From positions 1-36,831 of the forward strand of contig JNKE01000001.1 of assembly GCA_000701945.1 (NCBI GenBank): a DNA stretch of 36,831 nt. Direction: 5' to 3'. Positions 8,123 through 17,224 of the stretch are shown here, piece by piece (the stretch's first letter is position 1; every line of letters begins with the position of its first letter). Source of the stretch: Anaerotruncus sp. MC2020. Lineage in GTDB: Bacteria; Bacillota; Clostridia; Oscillospirales; Ruminococcaceae. The translations under genes and the position numbers were made by a program. The notes below the pieces were generated by a model. That model was given only the letters and a program-made list of their open reading frames with translations, was not told where the DNA came from and did no database searches.

Positions 8123-10384
8123 TTAAAACTTCTTAATATCCCCTGATTTGCTGATTACCTTATAAAATAACATAGGAGCAATTAAATACAATCTAGATGA
8201 AAATGATACCAATTTATTCCTGTCTTTTGCCATTGCTTTCATATGGGTTTTAACATCATATGTTTTAATAAGTCTTTTAAAAAGTTCTTTCTGTTTGCCT
8301 AATGCAAATGTTTTAGCAACAGTCCATGTTGCTCTTGATAACATATATGATTGAAACTCATGATAAAAACTGCATTCATGTTCCATTAAGTATTCTTCTA
8401 TTCGTTTCACCGCTTCCAACAAATCTGTTTTATCCCATGTTGGTCTCTTTTTTGTTGCAGAAGCATCGTTTACCCTATAATAATAGAGTGAATTATCGAT
8501 AAATGCAATATTATCACAATTAGTCAGGTATTTCCAATTAAACTCTCGGTCTTCTCCATATTTGGCATTTTGCTGAAACTTCAAGTCAAGTTTACGTATT
8601 AAATCCATGTCATATATATAACAATCGAAACTTATTTCGCTCATTCTATATAGAAGGTTGTGCATTGCTTCACTTTGGGTTTGCATTTTCAAACTAATAT
8701 TCCTTGTGTATGAAAAGACTAATTCTTTTTTTCTCTTTAACAAGCAATAAGCAGTGTCTGTGCCCTTTTCATTGACGGCATAAACCAAACTTGACACCAT
8801 ATCTTCTCTGTAAACATCGTCTGCATCTAAAAACATCAGATATTTTCCTGTTGCTAATTCAATTCCTTTATTCCTAGCTGAACTAACCCCCTTATTCTTC
8901 TGCCTAATGATTTTATGTTTTAACATTGTGCTTTTCGACCACTCTGTCAATTTATCCCATGTACTATCCTCAGAGCCATCATCAATACACAAAACCTCAA
9001 TTGACTTATATATCTGCGATTCAATACTATTTAATGTTTCCAAAATATAATTTTCCGCATTATAACATGGAACAACAATGCTTACTAAAGGACCATTTAC
9101 GGTTGTTTTATTACCATTGTTTATGTTTTTTATATCAATAACATACAAACCTCGCTTTTTCTCATGAACAGAATCAATACAAACCTTATCACCAGTATGA
9201 TTCCAGCGAGGATGTAAATCACACCGGCAATCATTGTCATACTTAAATGGGCTAAATACTCTAGCTATTCTTCGACTTCTATTATCTTCTTCTGTACAAA
9301 GATACACTGATGCAATTCTCTTTCGATTAGGATAAGTATCAGTAATAATGAATTTGCCATCTGGACTATAGCTGCAATGTCCGTCTGTGTTCAATTCAGG
9401 CCAAAACAATTTATATTCTTGTGTCTTATCCTTCATTAGGTAATAATGATCTCCTGTTTCTTTTTTACGCAAGAAAGAGAGGATTTCTTCATCGTTTTTC
9501 CAATAACAATGAGACACAAAGACATCATCTGAAAGATTATACATCTCCGTTTTATCAACATTAACTGTAACCAGCCTAGTATGTTTTCTACCCTTATCAA
9601 ACCAACGATGTAATACCATGAAACGTTTTCCATTAGGGCTAATCATAAGATGATTTACCTTGTGTTCAGCTCCATTCATCGTTTCATCAGGTTCAAATGC
9701 GGCAAAATCGGTATACTTAAAAAGCTTTTCAACTTTACCTGTTGAAAGATCAAGTTTCCAGATACAGGTCTTATCGGGGCAAAGAAGCCCTTTTGATCTG
9801 TCAGGCTGATTAGAATAGCCATAGCCAGGACGCATACGATGAAGCCTATTAAAATCAAGAGACAATGCAAAAGAACCATCCTTTGCCACATCATAAACAG
9901 GCAGAGGGAAGACTCTTTCTTCTGCCATTTCAGCAACATTGTAAATAACTGAGCAATAGTGTCCTTCCCGATAATCGTTATAAATAATCCGGCTCTTAAA
10001 ATCTGGTCCCAGCCATTGCGCCATGCAGCTTTGCTGAACATTCCATGAGTGAGTTGTACCAATCTTGATTAGTTTATTTTTATTTTGAGTATCTATCAAA
10101 CATACTATTCCAGGTTCTGCTGGTGCGACTGACTTGTACGCCTGTTTTACACGAACACAAATCATATATCTATCGGTTATATCCCACGGCGATTTGTCAT
10201 AATAGCCATAGAAATATTCGTAATTATCATTCGGAGATACACGGGTAATATCCCCTTCAGCCTTAACCTTCTCCCTATTAGTTACAACACTTGCAACCTG
10301 ATATACACGTTTTGCACTGCGTTTAACAACAGGAAACTGTTCTAATGCTTTTTTTCCAGCTGCTTCAAGTTCAGTAAAACCCAT
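8123..10384 (-). CDS. Beta-propeller domain fused to a GT2 glycosyltransferase
   Basis: 753 residues in two parts. Residues from about 430 are a clear GT2 glycosyltransferase: PLVSIVVPCYNAENYILET, then ECL-type IDDGSEDST, NKGVSSARNKGIELA and the metal-binding FLDADDVY. Residues 1 to about 425 have repeated blade-like strands, such as HLMISPNGKRFMVLHRW and CSYSPDGKFIITDTYPNRK, resembling TolB/oligogalacturonide-lyase propellers. The start ATG follows AAGGAG at good spacing. The catalytic half likely adds one sugar of the repeat unit; the propeller may bind glycan or partner proteins. Most GT2 enzymes of such loci are about 300 residues, so the fusion is notable. Confidence 0.85.
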   Translation of the reverse strand: MGFTELEAAGKKALEQFPVVKRSAKRVYQVASVVTNREKVKAEGDITRVSPNDNYEYFYGYYDKSPWDITDRYMICVRVKQAYKSVAPAEPGIVCLIDTQNKNKLIKIGTTHSWNVQQSCMAQWLGPDFKSRIIYNDYREGHYCSVIYNVAEMAEERVFPLPVYDVAKDGSFALSLDFNRLHRMRPGYGYSNQPDRSKGLLCPDKTCIWKLDLSTGKVEKLFKYTDFAAFEPDETMNGAEHKVNHLMISPNGKRFMVLHRWFDKGRKHTRLVTVNVDKTEMYNLSDDVFVSHCYWKNDEEILSFLRKKETGDHYYLMKDKTQEYKLFWPELNTDGHCSYSPDGKFIITDTYPNRKRIASVYLCTEEDNRSRRIARVFSPFKYDNDCRCDLHPRWNHTGDKVCIDSVHEKKRGLYVIDIKNINNGNKTTVNGPLVSIVVPCYNAENYILETLNSIESQIYKSIEVLCIDDGSEDSTWDKLTEWSKSTMLKHKIIRQKNKGVSSARNKGIELATGKYLMFLDADDVYREDMVSSLVYAVNEKGTDTAYCLLKRKKELVFSYTRNISLKMQTQSEAMHNLLYRMSEISFDCYIYDMDLIRKLDLKFQQNAKYGEDREFNWKYLTNCDNIAFIDNSLYYYRVNDASATKKRPTWDKTDLLEAVKRIEEYLMEHECSFYHEFQSYMLSRATWTVAKTFALGKQKELFKRLIKTYDVKTHMKAMAKDRNKLVSFSSRLYLIAPMLFYKVISKSGDIKKF

Positions 10385-10404
10385 TCTTCATATCTCCTTA
10401 CTAT

Positions 10405-10899
10405 TTACCAATTCTCCTGTATAAAACTATCAATCATCTTGACAATTGCCAACGGGTCTTTATTCTCCCAAGGTACCAAGCCATCAGTTCCATCATAAAT
10501 TTTCTTGAAACACTCTCCAAGATTAGTCAACTCTAAATCCGCCCATAACACATAGCCATTACTTGAAAAAGCTTCATTATTCTGTATTTGATGATCATTA
10601 ATATGCTCGTTATACTTTTCAAGCCTTGTAACTGCTATTACTTTTTTACCCGCATTCAAAGCTTTCATAATTGAACCGGAGGCACCATGTGAAACCACTA
10701 TACTTGCCGCTTCAATCTTCTCCTCAAACTCTTCCGGAGTAATAAAATCCTTAAACTGAAAGTGTTTAGGCTTATATTCTGATGTTCCAATTTGGGCAAA
10801 CATCTCTTCAGTTAATGATCCGCTCTCATACAATTCATCCAACTTTTTAAATAATCGATCAAACTGATAATTTCTGGAACCAACGGTCACAAAAATCAC
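10405..10899 (-). CDS. Alg13-like catalytic subunit of a split glycosyltransferase (PssE/Cps14G type)
   Basis: 164 residues corresponding to the C-terminal half of GT28 enzymes. The N-terminus IFVTVGSRNYQFDRL and the donor-binding SHGASGSIMKALNAGKK are characteristic. It appears to start at GTG rather than ATG. It follows the Alg14-like gene, and the two normally form a membrane-associated pair in which the Alg14-like half anchors the complex. In related loci such pairs add the second sugar, often glucuronic acid or galactose, onto the lipid-linked first sugar. Confidence 0.87.
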   Translation of the reverse strand: MIFVTVGSRNYQFDRLFKKLDELYESGSLTEEMFAQIGTSEYKPKHFQFKDFITPEEFEEKIEAASIVVSHGASGSIMKALNAGKKVIAVTRLEKYNEHINDHQIQNNEAFSSNGYVLWADLELTNLGECFKKIYDGTDGLVPWENKDPLAIVKMIDSFIQENW

Positions 10900-10945
10900 G
10901 CATAAGCCTCCTCTATAATTATTTACGCTATGTCACTTGTGGATA

Positions 10946-11410
10946 CTAATAAAGACATCCACCATACACGGCCTTTTTGTAATGCTTCACCTGTGTCTTC
11001 CATTGAACAATAAATAAGTCTGTATGCTTCTCCATTTTCTTCCCTGCTACTGTAGGCATATTTGCACGTCCAAAAGTCTCTATGTATACAATTTTCTTAT
11101 GAAAAATCACTGCCAAGATATAAAATGGAAATGCAACCATCGTTCCAGTAGTAATTACAAAATCAGGTCGTTCTTTTATCCAGATTCCTATTGCTTTAAA
11201 ACTATTCAAGAGCATCTTTGGAATCATGAACTTATCTTTTAAATCAGTCTGTCTCATGAAGTACTTTGCATTTTCAGGGAACTGAGTCTTTTCTGTTACC
11301 AAGAATCCATCGTACTTATCAATTAAAGGCTGAAGCTTCTGTAACTGCTCCCAATGGCCACCCGACGATGAAACCAAACATAATCTCGGCTTTCTTTTAT
11401 GTTTTCTCAT
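10946..11410 (-). CDS. Alg14-like membrane anchor subunit of a split glycosyltransferase (PssD/Cps14F type)
   Basis: 154 residues. LCLVSSSGGHWEQL near the N-terminus is the hallmark Gly-rich motif, and FVITTGTMVAFPFYILAV is the membrane-associated segment; YIETFGRANMPT follows, as in PssD and Alg14. The gene begins two bases after the dehydrogenase stop, so they are in one operon. It recruits the Alg13-like partner encoded immediately downstream. Confidence 0.88.
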   Translation of the reverse strand: MRKHKRKPRLCLVSSSGGHWEQLQKLQPLIDKYDGFLVTEKTQFPENAKYFMRQTDLKDKFMIPKMLLNSFKAIGIWIKERPDFVITTGTMVAFPFYILAVIFHKKIVYIETFGRANMPTVAGKKMEKHTDLFIVQWKTQVKHYKKAVYGGCLY

Positions 11411-11412
11411 CC

Positions 11413-12645
11413 TTAATCTCTCCCAAACAAATCTCTCGTATAAACCTTATCCTCTACATCATCCAGAACACTGTCGTATCTGTTGGCAATTATTGCATCA
11501 CAGCCATTCTTAAACTCCTCGATGTCGTTCACTACCAAACTACCGAAGAATGTCACGCCATTTTCAAGTGTTGGCTCATAAATAATTACTGTTGCGCCTT
11601 TTGCTTTCAAACGCTTCATAACGCCCTGAATTGAACTCTGACGGAAGTTGTCACTGTTGCTCTTCATTGTAAGTCTGTATACACCAACTGTGATAGGACG
11701 TTCTTTAGAAGCATTCCACATAGAACTCGCTGTGTAATAGCCTGCCTTCTCCAAAACTCGATCTGCAATAAAGTCTTTTCTTGTTCTATTAGACTCTACA
11801 ATAGCACGAATAAGATCTTCTGGAACATCAGCATAATTTGCAAGAAGTTGTTTCGTATCCTTCGGCAGACAATAACCTCCATAGCCGAAACTAGGATTAT
11901 TGTAATGAGATCCGATTCTTGGATCAAGACAAACGCCATCAATTACTGACTTAGTATCTAAGCCCTTAACCTCACAGTATGTATCAAGTTCATTAAAGTA
12001 AGAAACACGAAGAGCAAGATATGTGTTCGCAAACAGCTTAACAGCCTCAGCCTCAGTAAAGCCCATGTGAAGAACATCTATATTCTCTTTCTCAGCGCCC
12101 TCGACAAGAAGTGCCGCAAACTTCTCAGCTACTTCTCTACTCTTCTCATCACAACTTACAATTATACGGCTAGGATAAAGGTTATCATAGAGCGCCTTAG
12201 ATTCACGCAGAAACTCAGGACTAAAGATAATTCTATCTGTATTAAACTTTTTACGAACTGATTCAGTATATCCAACGGGAATTGTAGATTTAATAATCAT
12301 CGTTGCAGTCTTTGAACTCTTCAAAACCAAATCGATAACTGCTTCAACCGCAGAACAGTCAAAAAAGTTCTTCTGTGGATCATAATTAGTAGGTGCGGCA
12401 ATAATAACGAATTCTGCATCAGCATATGCAGAAGCACCATCAGTTGTTGCTTTCAGATCAAGTCCTCTCTCTTCATGCTCTGCCAAAAATTTCTCAATGT
12501 ACTCATCTTGAATCGGACTTTTCCAATTATTGAGCATTTCAACCTTTTCAGGGACAATATCCACAGCGGTTACCTGATTGTGCTGTGATAATAGCACAGC
12601 AAGGCTTAATCCTACATAACCAGTTCCAGCAACAGCGATTTTCAT
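11413..12645 (-). CDS. ugd: UDP-glucose 6-dehydrogenase (nucleotide sugar dehydrogenase)
   Basis: 410 residues. [19 protein letters not shown] is the NAD-binding GxGxxG start, and [18 protein letters not shown] contains the catalytic cysteine typical of UDP-glucose dehydrogenases. The ATG at 12645 has AAGGATGG upstream; the ATG 18 bases earlier has none, so the shorter form is preferred. It oxidises UDP-glucose to UDP-glucuronate in the cytoplasm. With the epimerase just upstream it supplies UDP-GlcA and UDP-GalA for an acidic polymer. UDP-mannose or other donors cannot be excluded, but the pairing favours UDP-glucose. Confidence 0.9.
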   Translation of the reverse strand: MKIAVAGTGYVGLSLAVLLSQHNQVTAVDIVPEKVEMLNNWKSPIQDEYIEKFLAEHEERGLDLKATTDGASAYADAEFVIIAAPTNYDPQKNFFDCSAVEAVIDLVLKSSKTATMIIKSTIPVGYTESVRKKFNTDRIIFSPEFLRESKALYDNLYPSRIIVSCDEKSREVAEKFAALLVEGAEKENIDVLHMGFTEAEAVKLFANTYLALRVSYFNELDTYCEVKGLDTKSVIDGVCLDPRIGSHYNNPSFGYGGYCLPKDTKQLLANYADVPEDLIRAIVESNRTRKDFIADRVLEKAGYYTASSMWNASKERPITVGVYRLTMKSNSDNFRQSSIQGVMKRLKAKGATVIIYEPTLENGVTFFGSLVVNDIEEFKNGCDAIIANRYDSVLDDVEDKVYTRDLFGRD

Positions 12646-12680
12646 AAAACTACCATCCTTCATATTTTATTTGATTTTAA

Positions 12681-13751
12681 TCAATTTTTGTAGTATTCTT
12701 TAAACCAAACCGAAAACTTTCTCAGACCTTCTCTGATTCCGATCTTCGGTGAGAAACCATAGTCTTCTTCAAGTGCCTTGCTATCAGCATATGTCACCGG
12801 AACATCTCCGGGCTGCATTCCAACAAGTTCTCTGTGTGCCTCGAAGTCATAATCAGCAGGTAATACTTTGGCATTTACAAGTTCTTCCTGCAATGTACTG
12901 ATATAGTCAAGCAAATTCTCAGGTTGACCGCCGCCAATATTGTATACCGCATATGGAGGAATTGGTAATCCGTCCTCGCCATTCTTCTTTTCAGGAGCGC
13001 CCTGCATCACGCGGTAAACACCCTCTACAATATCATCAACATAGGTGAAGTCGCGCTTGCAGTTACCATAGTTAAAAATCTGAATCGTATTTCCAGCGGC
13101 AAGTTTCTGAGTAGCTGAGAAGTAGAACATATCCGGACGACCGGCTGGACCATACACAGTGAAGAAACGTAAACCCGTTGATGGAATATTATAGAGCTTT
13201 GAATACGAATGCGCAAGGAGTTCATTACTCTTCTTCGTCGCAGCATACAGGCTTACCGGATTGTCAACCTTATCATCTGTACTGAACGGAACTTTCTTGT
13301 TACCACCATAAACAGAAGAAGAAGATGCATACACAAGATGCTCCACAGGATTGTTTCTGCACGCCTCCAAAACATTGAAGAAGCCGATTATATTAGATTC
13401 GATATACACATCCGGATACTCAATTGAATATCTCACTCCAGCCTGCGCTGCAAGATTCACAACCACAGAGGGCTTGTACTTTTCGAACAATTCATCAATC
13501 AAATTCTTATCTGCAAGGTTGCCCTTAATGAAAATGTGTTCAACAGAAGATTCTTTGGCTGCATCTTCAATCAATCCAAGTCTGTATTCTTTCAGTTTAG
13601 GATCATAGTAGTCGTTCATGGAGTCAAAAGAAATTACTGTTCCTAATGTCATTTCTCTCAATAAACGCAATACAAGGTTAGCCCCAATGAATCCAGGAGA
13701 CCCTGTGACAAGTATTGTTTTTCCATTCAGATTGACCTTTGCTTTTGCCAT
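12681..13751 (-). CDS. UDP-glucuronate 4-epimerase-like SDR enzyme
   Basis: 356 residues of the extended short-chain dehydrogenase family. ILVTGSPGFIGANLVLRLL is the NAD-binding loop, with Ser in place of the more usual Ala. SSSSVYGG and YAATKKSNE supply the Ser and the Tyr-x-x-x-Lys catalytic residues, and YGNCKRDFTYVDDIVEGV is the substrate-binding segment common in UDP-GlcA 4-epimerases. It starts at an ATG with AGGAG nine bases upstream and is the first gene of the main polysaccharide operon, behind a leader of about 300 bases. Other NDP-sugar 4-epimerases or dehydratases are alternatives. Confidence 0.85.
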   Translation of the reverse strand: MAKAKVNLNGKTILVTGSPGFIGANLVLRLLREMTLGTVISFDSMNDYYDPKLKEYRLGLIEDAAKESSVEHIFIKGNLADKNLIDELFEKYKPSVVVNLAAQAGVRYSIEYPDVYIESNIIGFFNVLEACRNNPVEHLVYASSSSVYGGNKKVPFSTDDKVDNPVSLYAATKKSNELLAHSYSKLYNIPSTGLRFFTVYGPAGRPDMFYFSATQKLAAGNTIQIFNYGNCKRDFTYVDDIVEGVYRVMQGAPEKKNGEDGLPIPPYAVYNIGGGQPENLLDYISTLQEELVNAKVLPADYDFEAHRELVGMQPGDVPVTYADSKALEEDYGFSPKIGIREGLRKFSVWFKEYYKN

Positions 13752-14056
13752 TCTCTTTAACTCCTAATCTCCAAAATCCAGCTTAACAATAAACAGCCTC
13801 TGTGTGCAACAGAAGCTATCTATTCCATAACATTAACAGTCAAGAACATCAGTTCTCACCTTTTTCCTATATTTTCTAAAACTCATTGAAAAACATAACA
13901 TATCTCTACTATGTAACAAAAGCCACTCAGAAACGTCTATTTTACTTTGTTACAAGGCTTCTCTTGATTTTTTAGGTCTATATCTCCGCCGACCGTAGTC
14001 TTCGTTACGTCTTATTAAAGAAACCCTGCCTGCCCCTCTGTAAAAGTGTATAGCAC
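13752..14056 (-). promoter_or_regulatory. Long untranslated leader of the polysaccharide operon with competing hairpins
   Basis: About 300 bases between the promoter at 14066-14092 and the epimerase start, with no ORF of note. Read as RNA it begins with a short inverted repeat (AAAGTG, 5-base loop, CACTTT, 14042-14058). Further on, a TGTAACAAAG segment can pair with CTTTTGTTACA about 35 bases later, while AAGCC next to it can pair instead with GGCTT that overlaps the second partner. This gives alternative folds near 13915-13960. A weak hairpin followed by a T-rich stretch lies at about 13885-13915. The arrangement resembles a transcription attenuator; no known riboswitch or ops element was recognised. 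Confidence 0.35.
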
Positions 14057-14065
14057 TTTAAATAC

Positions 14066-14092
14066 ATTATAAAACACAAACCAATATATCAA
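14066..14092 (-). promoter_or_regulatory. Promoter of the main polysaccharide operon
   Basis: Minus-strand TTGATA, a 15-base spacer and a perfect TATAAT. The spacer is short for SigA; ATTTGA at 17-base spacing overlaps it. An inverted repeat lies directly at the expected transcription start. Confidence 0.5.
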
Positions 14093-14121
14093 ATAGATAA
14101 ACATATATCCTTGATATTCGG

Positions 14122-14268
14122 CTATTTATACACCTTTTTATAAAATGCAACCTTCTTTGAGTTGTCCGGAAATATGCTCGTCAAATACGCTTTTATAGCA
14201 TCTACTTGTGGCAACTTTTTAAGAAGGGTAGACACTTGAAAATCGGAAAAGGCGGAGTAATCGGATAA
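14122..14268 (-). pseudogene. Coding remnant (C-terminal end of an unidentified protein)
   Basis: A 48-codon open stretch ending in TAG, without a plausible start and following a stop codon. Its translation ends in KLPQVDAIKAYLTSIFPD and then KKVAFYKKVYK, with a protein-like composition and no rare residues. It lies between the phosphatase gene and the operon promoter on the same strand. It may be the eroded 3' end of a gene once between cpsB and the epimerase. I cannot name the parent family. Confidence 0.35.
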
Positions 14269-14377
14269 TTAAACGCAAAGTATCGAAAAAATACGTAGAA
14301 TCGATATTTTTCAGCATGATGCTCACAATGCTGTTTTTCCATCCGCCACTCGCTCAACTCAATAAAGGGCAGGCATC

Positions 14378-15055
14378 TCACCTTGCGTATCTTTCAATAA
14401 TGCCATTGGAAATATCTATTGCGTCGGACTTGACCTTCTTTTGCAGCAGATCCCAGTTTGGCTTTCTGTCGGAAATATTATGTGCATCACTTCCGAATGC
14501 GAATCTGGTCCTCGAAGTAATCACCTTTTTAGCGATCTTCTTCTCGCTCCAGCTTGCAAAAGCCTCGTTGTTTATCTGCATAACGTACTTGGTAGCGAGG
14601 ATATTTTCGAGCTCCTCCTTGCTGTAGTACGGAAGGTAACGATGTACATGAGCTATCATTATCTTGAGGTCGTACTCAGCGGAAATATTGTATATCTCCT
14701 CAGACATCCAGCCCTTGTACTCGCGGTAAGGGAACTCCATGAGTATCAGCTTTGTTCCCTCGATAGCGAGCTTTTCAATATTTTCGGCTTCGGAAATACC
14801 GTGCTCGATAGCGACCTCAGCTCCGAGGCGCATATCCTTGATAGGAGACTTGTCCTTTATCAACTCAAAAGCCGCCTGTCGCTTTTCAAGAAAACGTTCG
14901 ACCGACTTTTCTCTGTGGCAGTAGAAATGAGGTGTGAACACCACTCTTTCCACTCCCTGTTCCTTCATCATTTCAAGCATAGCGAGAGAAGTCTCTACAC
15001 TGTCCGAGCCGTCGTCTATGCCAGGCAACGCGTGGCAATGATATTCAGTAAGCAT
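14378..15055 (-). CDS. PHP-type protein-tyrosine phosphatase (CpsB/YwqE-like)
   Basis: 225 residues of the PHP metallophosphatase fold. The metal ligands are seen as EYHCHALPGIDDGSDS at the N-terminus, VVFTPHFY near residue 43, IAHVHRY near residue 135 and FAFGSDAHN near residue 190. It dephosphorylates the tyrosine-rich tail of the BY-kinase encoded just upstream and so sets the polymerisation cycle. Its ATG overlaps the kinase stop (TAATG), so translation is coupled. Confidence 0.92.
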   Translation of the reverse strand: MLTEYHCHALPGIDDGSDSVETSLAMLEMMKEQGVERVVFTPHFYCHREKSVERFLEKRQAAFELIKDKSPIKDMRLGAEVAIEHGISEAENIEKLAIEGTKLILMEFPYREYKGWMSEEIYNISAEYDLKIMIAHVHRYLPYYSKEELENILATKYVMQINNEAFASWSEKKIAKKVITSRTRFAFGSDAHNISDRKPNWDLLQKKVKSDAIDISNGIIERYAR

Positions 15056-16743
15056 TATTTACCGCCCTTTTTGTTTTTACCGTTTTTCTTATTCGATTTG
15101 CTGTCGCTTTTCTGCGAAGTATTATCTGAAGTCTTTTCTGTCTTAGGCTCTTCCTTCTTAACCGTCTCTGACTTAGGTGCATCTTTTTTTACAGGCTCAG
15201 TCTTCTTGTTTGTTTCAGCAGAGTCGCTGTTATCATTAAGCTGAGGTGTTTCGCCATAGTAACCATAGCTGTAGCCCTTGCCGTATTTGCCATACTTGCT
15301 GTACTTTCCGTACTTACCATACTTACGGTACTTGGAGTAGTACTTTCCTCCTCCGACCTTTACGCCGTTCATGATAAAGCCGAGAACATTGAGCTGCGAG
15401 AAGTTGACCTTGTTCATAGCTTCATCAACATCATCGTTAGTAGTGATACCGTAACGAACGACCATAACGATACCTGAAACGTTCTTTGCAAGCTCCATAG
15501 AGTCTGTAACTACGTTTACAGGAGGAGTATCGATGATTATAGTTGTATATCTCTCGCGGAGAGTTTCCATAATAGATGTCATGCTGTCAGAAGCAAGAAG
15601 CTCTGAGGGGTTCGGAGGTACCGGTCCTGATGTAAGCACATCGAGGTTTTCCATAACGTCCTTGGTTATACAGGAATCGAGGTCAGCCATTTTACTTATC
15701 GCTGAAGAAAGACCCTTCTTATTTTTCAAACCGAAAATCTTATGCTGAACGCTCTTTCTCATGTCGGCGTCGATAAGGAGGACCTTATTGCCGCCTTGCG
15801 CAAGAGCGATAGCGATATTTGCAGATGCTGTCGATTTGCCCTCACCGGGGTTTGTGGAAGATACAAGGAATATCTTCTTATCCATTGTTGAGAGTGCGAA
15901 CGAGATGTTTGTTCTTATCGACTTATAGCTCTCAACGACTGCGAACGGAACATCCTTGTCTGTAAGCTTGACATGGTCGTCTTCTTTTTCGTCCTTCTTT
16001 TTCTTATCCTGGTCAAACATCTGTATCTCACCGATGATAGCCTTTTTGTACTTATCGCTGAGAACGTTTGAATCCTTAATGGTATTATCGAAGAAGTCGA
16101 TGAGGAATATAACAAGCATTGCAAGCATCATCAATGCCGCTGCTCCGATAGCTGTATTCTTCTTCATATTGGGAGCTACAGGAATATTGTACACCTTCGC
16201 TGTATCGATAGTGTTTATCTGTCCTACGCCAACGGCTTCTTTAAGGTAGCTCGGAGCGACCTTAGCAAGAGCGTTGCATACAGCAGCTGAAAGCTCGGCA
16301 TTTTTAGTTGTTGCCGATACATTAAGAGCCGATGTATCTGTAACTGTTGAGATGCTGAGACTGTTGCGGAGCGAAGAAGTACTTATCTTGCCGTCTTTCA
16401 TGCCGAAGTTGTCAGCAAGAAGAGCTTCGTCGAAGGATTCCTTGAGTTCATCGCCGACTGCATTCATAACAGCGTCGTCCTTGAGAACTTCCATGTATGT
16501 GTTTACGAGCTGCTTGGAGTTACTGATATTGTTGTAATTGTTCGCATTTTCGGAAATACCTGTGTAGCTCTGAACGTACATACTGATGTGCGAGGAATAC
16601 TTTAGCGGAAGCACGAATTTGGAATAGCTGAAAGCGACAACTCCGCCGATAACAGCTGCAAATATGATTATCCAGAGCTTGCTGAGAAACAAGCTTACAA
16701 GGTCTGCTATACTTATTTCATTATTTTTTGCGTCCTTATTCAC
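15055..16743 (-). CDS. Fused chain-length regulator and BY-kinase (CpsC-CpsD/Wzc-like)
   Basis: 562 residues. Residues 1-230 form a Wzz/CpsC domain with two membrane helices, LWIIIFAAVIGGVVAFSY and AIGAAALMMLAMLVIFLI, flanking an extracytoplasmic region. Residues from about 290 are the bacterial tyrosine kinase: Walker A NPGEGKSTASANIA, Walker A' VLLIDADMRK, Walker B TTIIIDTPPV. The tyrosine cluster rich in KYGKY repeats near residues 465-495 is the autophosphorylation site, and a long lysine-rich, disordered tail follows. Most Gram-positive bacteria encode CpsC and CpsD separately, so this is the fused, Wzc-like form. It starts at GTG with TGAGG upstream. Confidence 0.93.
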   Translation of the reverse strand: MNKDAKNNEISIADLVSLFLSKLWIIIFAAVIGGVVAFSYSKFVLPLKYSSHISMYVQSYTGISENANNYNNISNSKQLVNTYMEVLKDDAVMNAVGDELKESFDEALLADNFGMKDGKISTSSLRNSLSISTVTDTSALNVSATTKNAELSAAVCNALAKVAPSYLKEAVGVGQINTIDTAKVYNIPVAPNMKKNTAIGAAALMMLAMLVIFLIDFFDNTIKDSNVLSDKYKKAIIGEIQMFDQDKKKKDEKEDDHVKLTDKDVPFAVVESYKSIRTNISFALSTMDKKIFLVSSTNPGEGKSTASANIAIALAQGGNKVLLIDADMRKSVQHKIFGLKNKKGLSSAISKMADLDSCITKDVMENLDVLTSGPVPPNPSELLASDSMTSIMETLRERYTTIIIDTPPVNVVTDSMELAKNVSGIVMVVRYGITTNDDVDEAMNKVNFSQLNVLGFIMNGVKVGGGKYYSKYRKYGKYGKYSKYGKYGKGYSYGYYGETPQLNDNSDSAETNKKTEPVKKDAPKSETVKKEEPKTEKTSDNTSQKSDSKSNKKNGKNKKGGK

Positions 16744-16829
16744 TATTGAAACCTCACATTCAATTTTCTATGTATTGTAAAATTTTGCCTAGGATATACA
16801 AAATGTATTAATAATGTATCAACAAATAT

Positions 16830-16859
16830 ATTATACGGCATATTCCCGTCATATGTCAA
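16830..16859 (-). promoter_or_regulatory. Promoter of the kinase-phosphatase operon
   Basis: Perfect TTGACA and TATAAT on the minus strand with an 18-base spacer. The spacer holds a small dyad (CGG, 7 bases, CCG) that could be an operator. The expected start is about 80 bases before the GTG. Confidence 0.8.
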
Positions 16860-16920
16860 GTGTATATAAATTACCAGCTTCAACTTTGTTAGCACTGCAC
16901 AATTAAATGATGAATCTCAA

Positions 16921-16959
16921 AAGAAAAAATATACACCATTAGGAGGGTATATAGTTTTT
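16921..16959. terminator. Possible bidirectional terminator at the locus boundary
   Basis: Imperfect stem ATATACACC / GGGTATAT with a 7-base loop. On the minus strand it is followed by a run of T broken by one C, on the plus strand by TTTTT. It separates the polysaccharide locus from the repeat-rich region. The stem is AT-rich and weak. Confidence 0.35.
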
Positions 16960-17224
16960 ATAATATAATCTTACTTTTCAATTTTTGGGCAATCTTCTCA
17001 CGCTCTGTTTTTGACATAAAATAGACAAATATTGATACTCCAGCTTTAATACTTTATTATTTTAACGATTATTACCCTATCAGTACCATCGCAAAATATG
17101 AGAATTGATTCTTGCATTTGTTTGTAAATTCAACTTCAAATTATACTTTATGTAATAAGCTCTGATTTCTCAGCCACAGTAGCCCTCCTCGCCGGCGACA
17201 ATAAAGCAACGATAATAATACGAG
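16960..17224. other. AT-rich spacer without a recognisable gene
   Basis: No ORF with a ribosome binding site on either strand. It lies between the boundary terminator and the first hairpin module and probably contains the left end of the mobile element. Apart from the candidate promoter at 17011 nothing specific is seen. Confidence 0.5.
17011..17039 (+). promoter_or_regulatory. Candidate promoter upstream of the hairpin-module region
   Basis: TTGACA, 17 bases, GATACT (four of six to consensus). It would transcribe towards the module array and the structured elements. Supported by the -35 match and position only. Confidence 0.3.

Noticed and set aside
14441..15244. Plus-strand ORF of 267 codons opposite the phosphatase and kinase genes
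   Set aside because: Low-complexity Leu/Ser/Phe-rich shadow; the opposite strand encodes clear PHP and kinase proteins.
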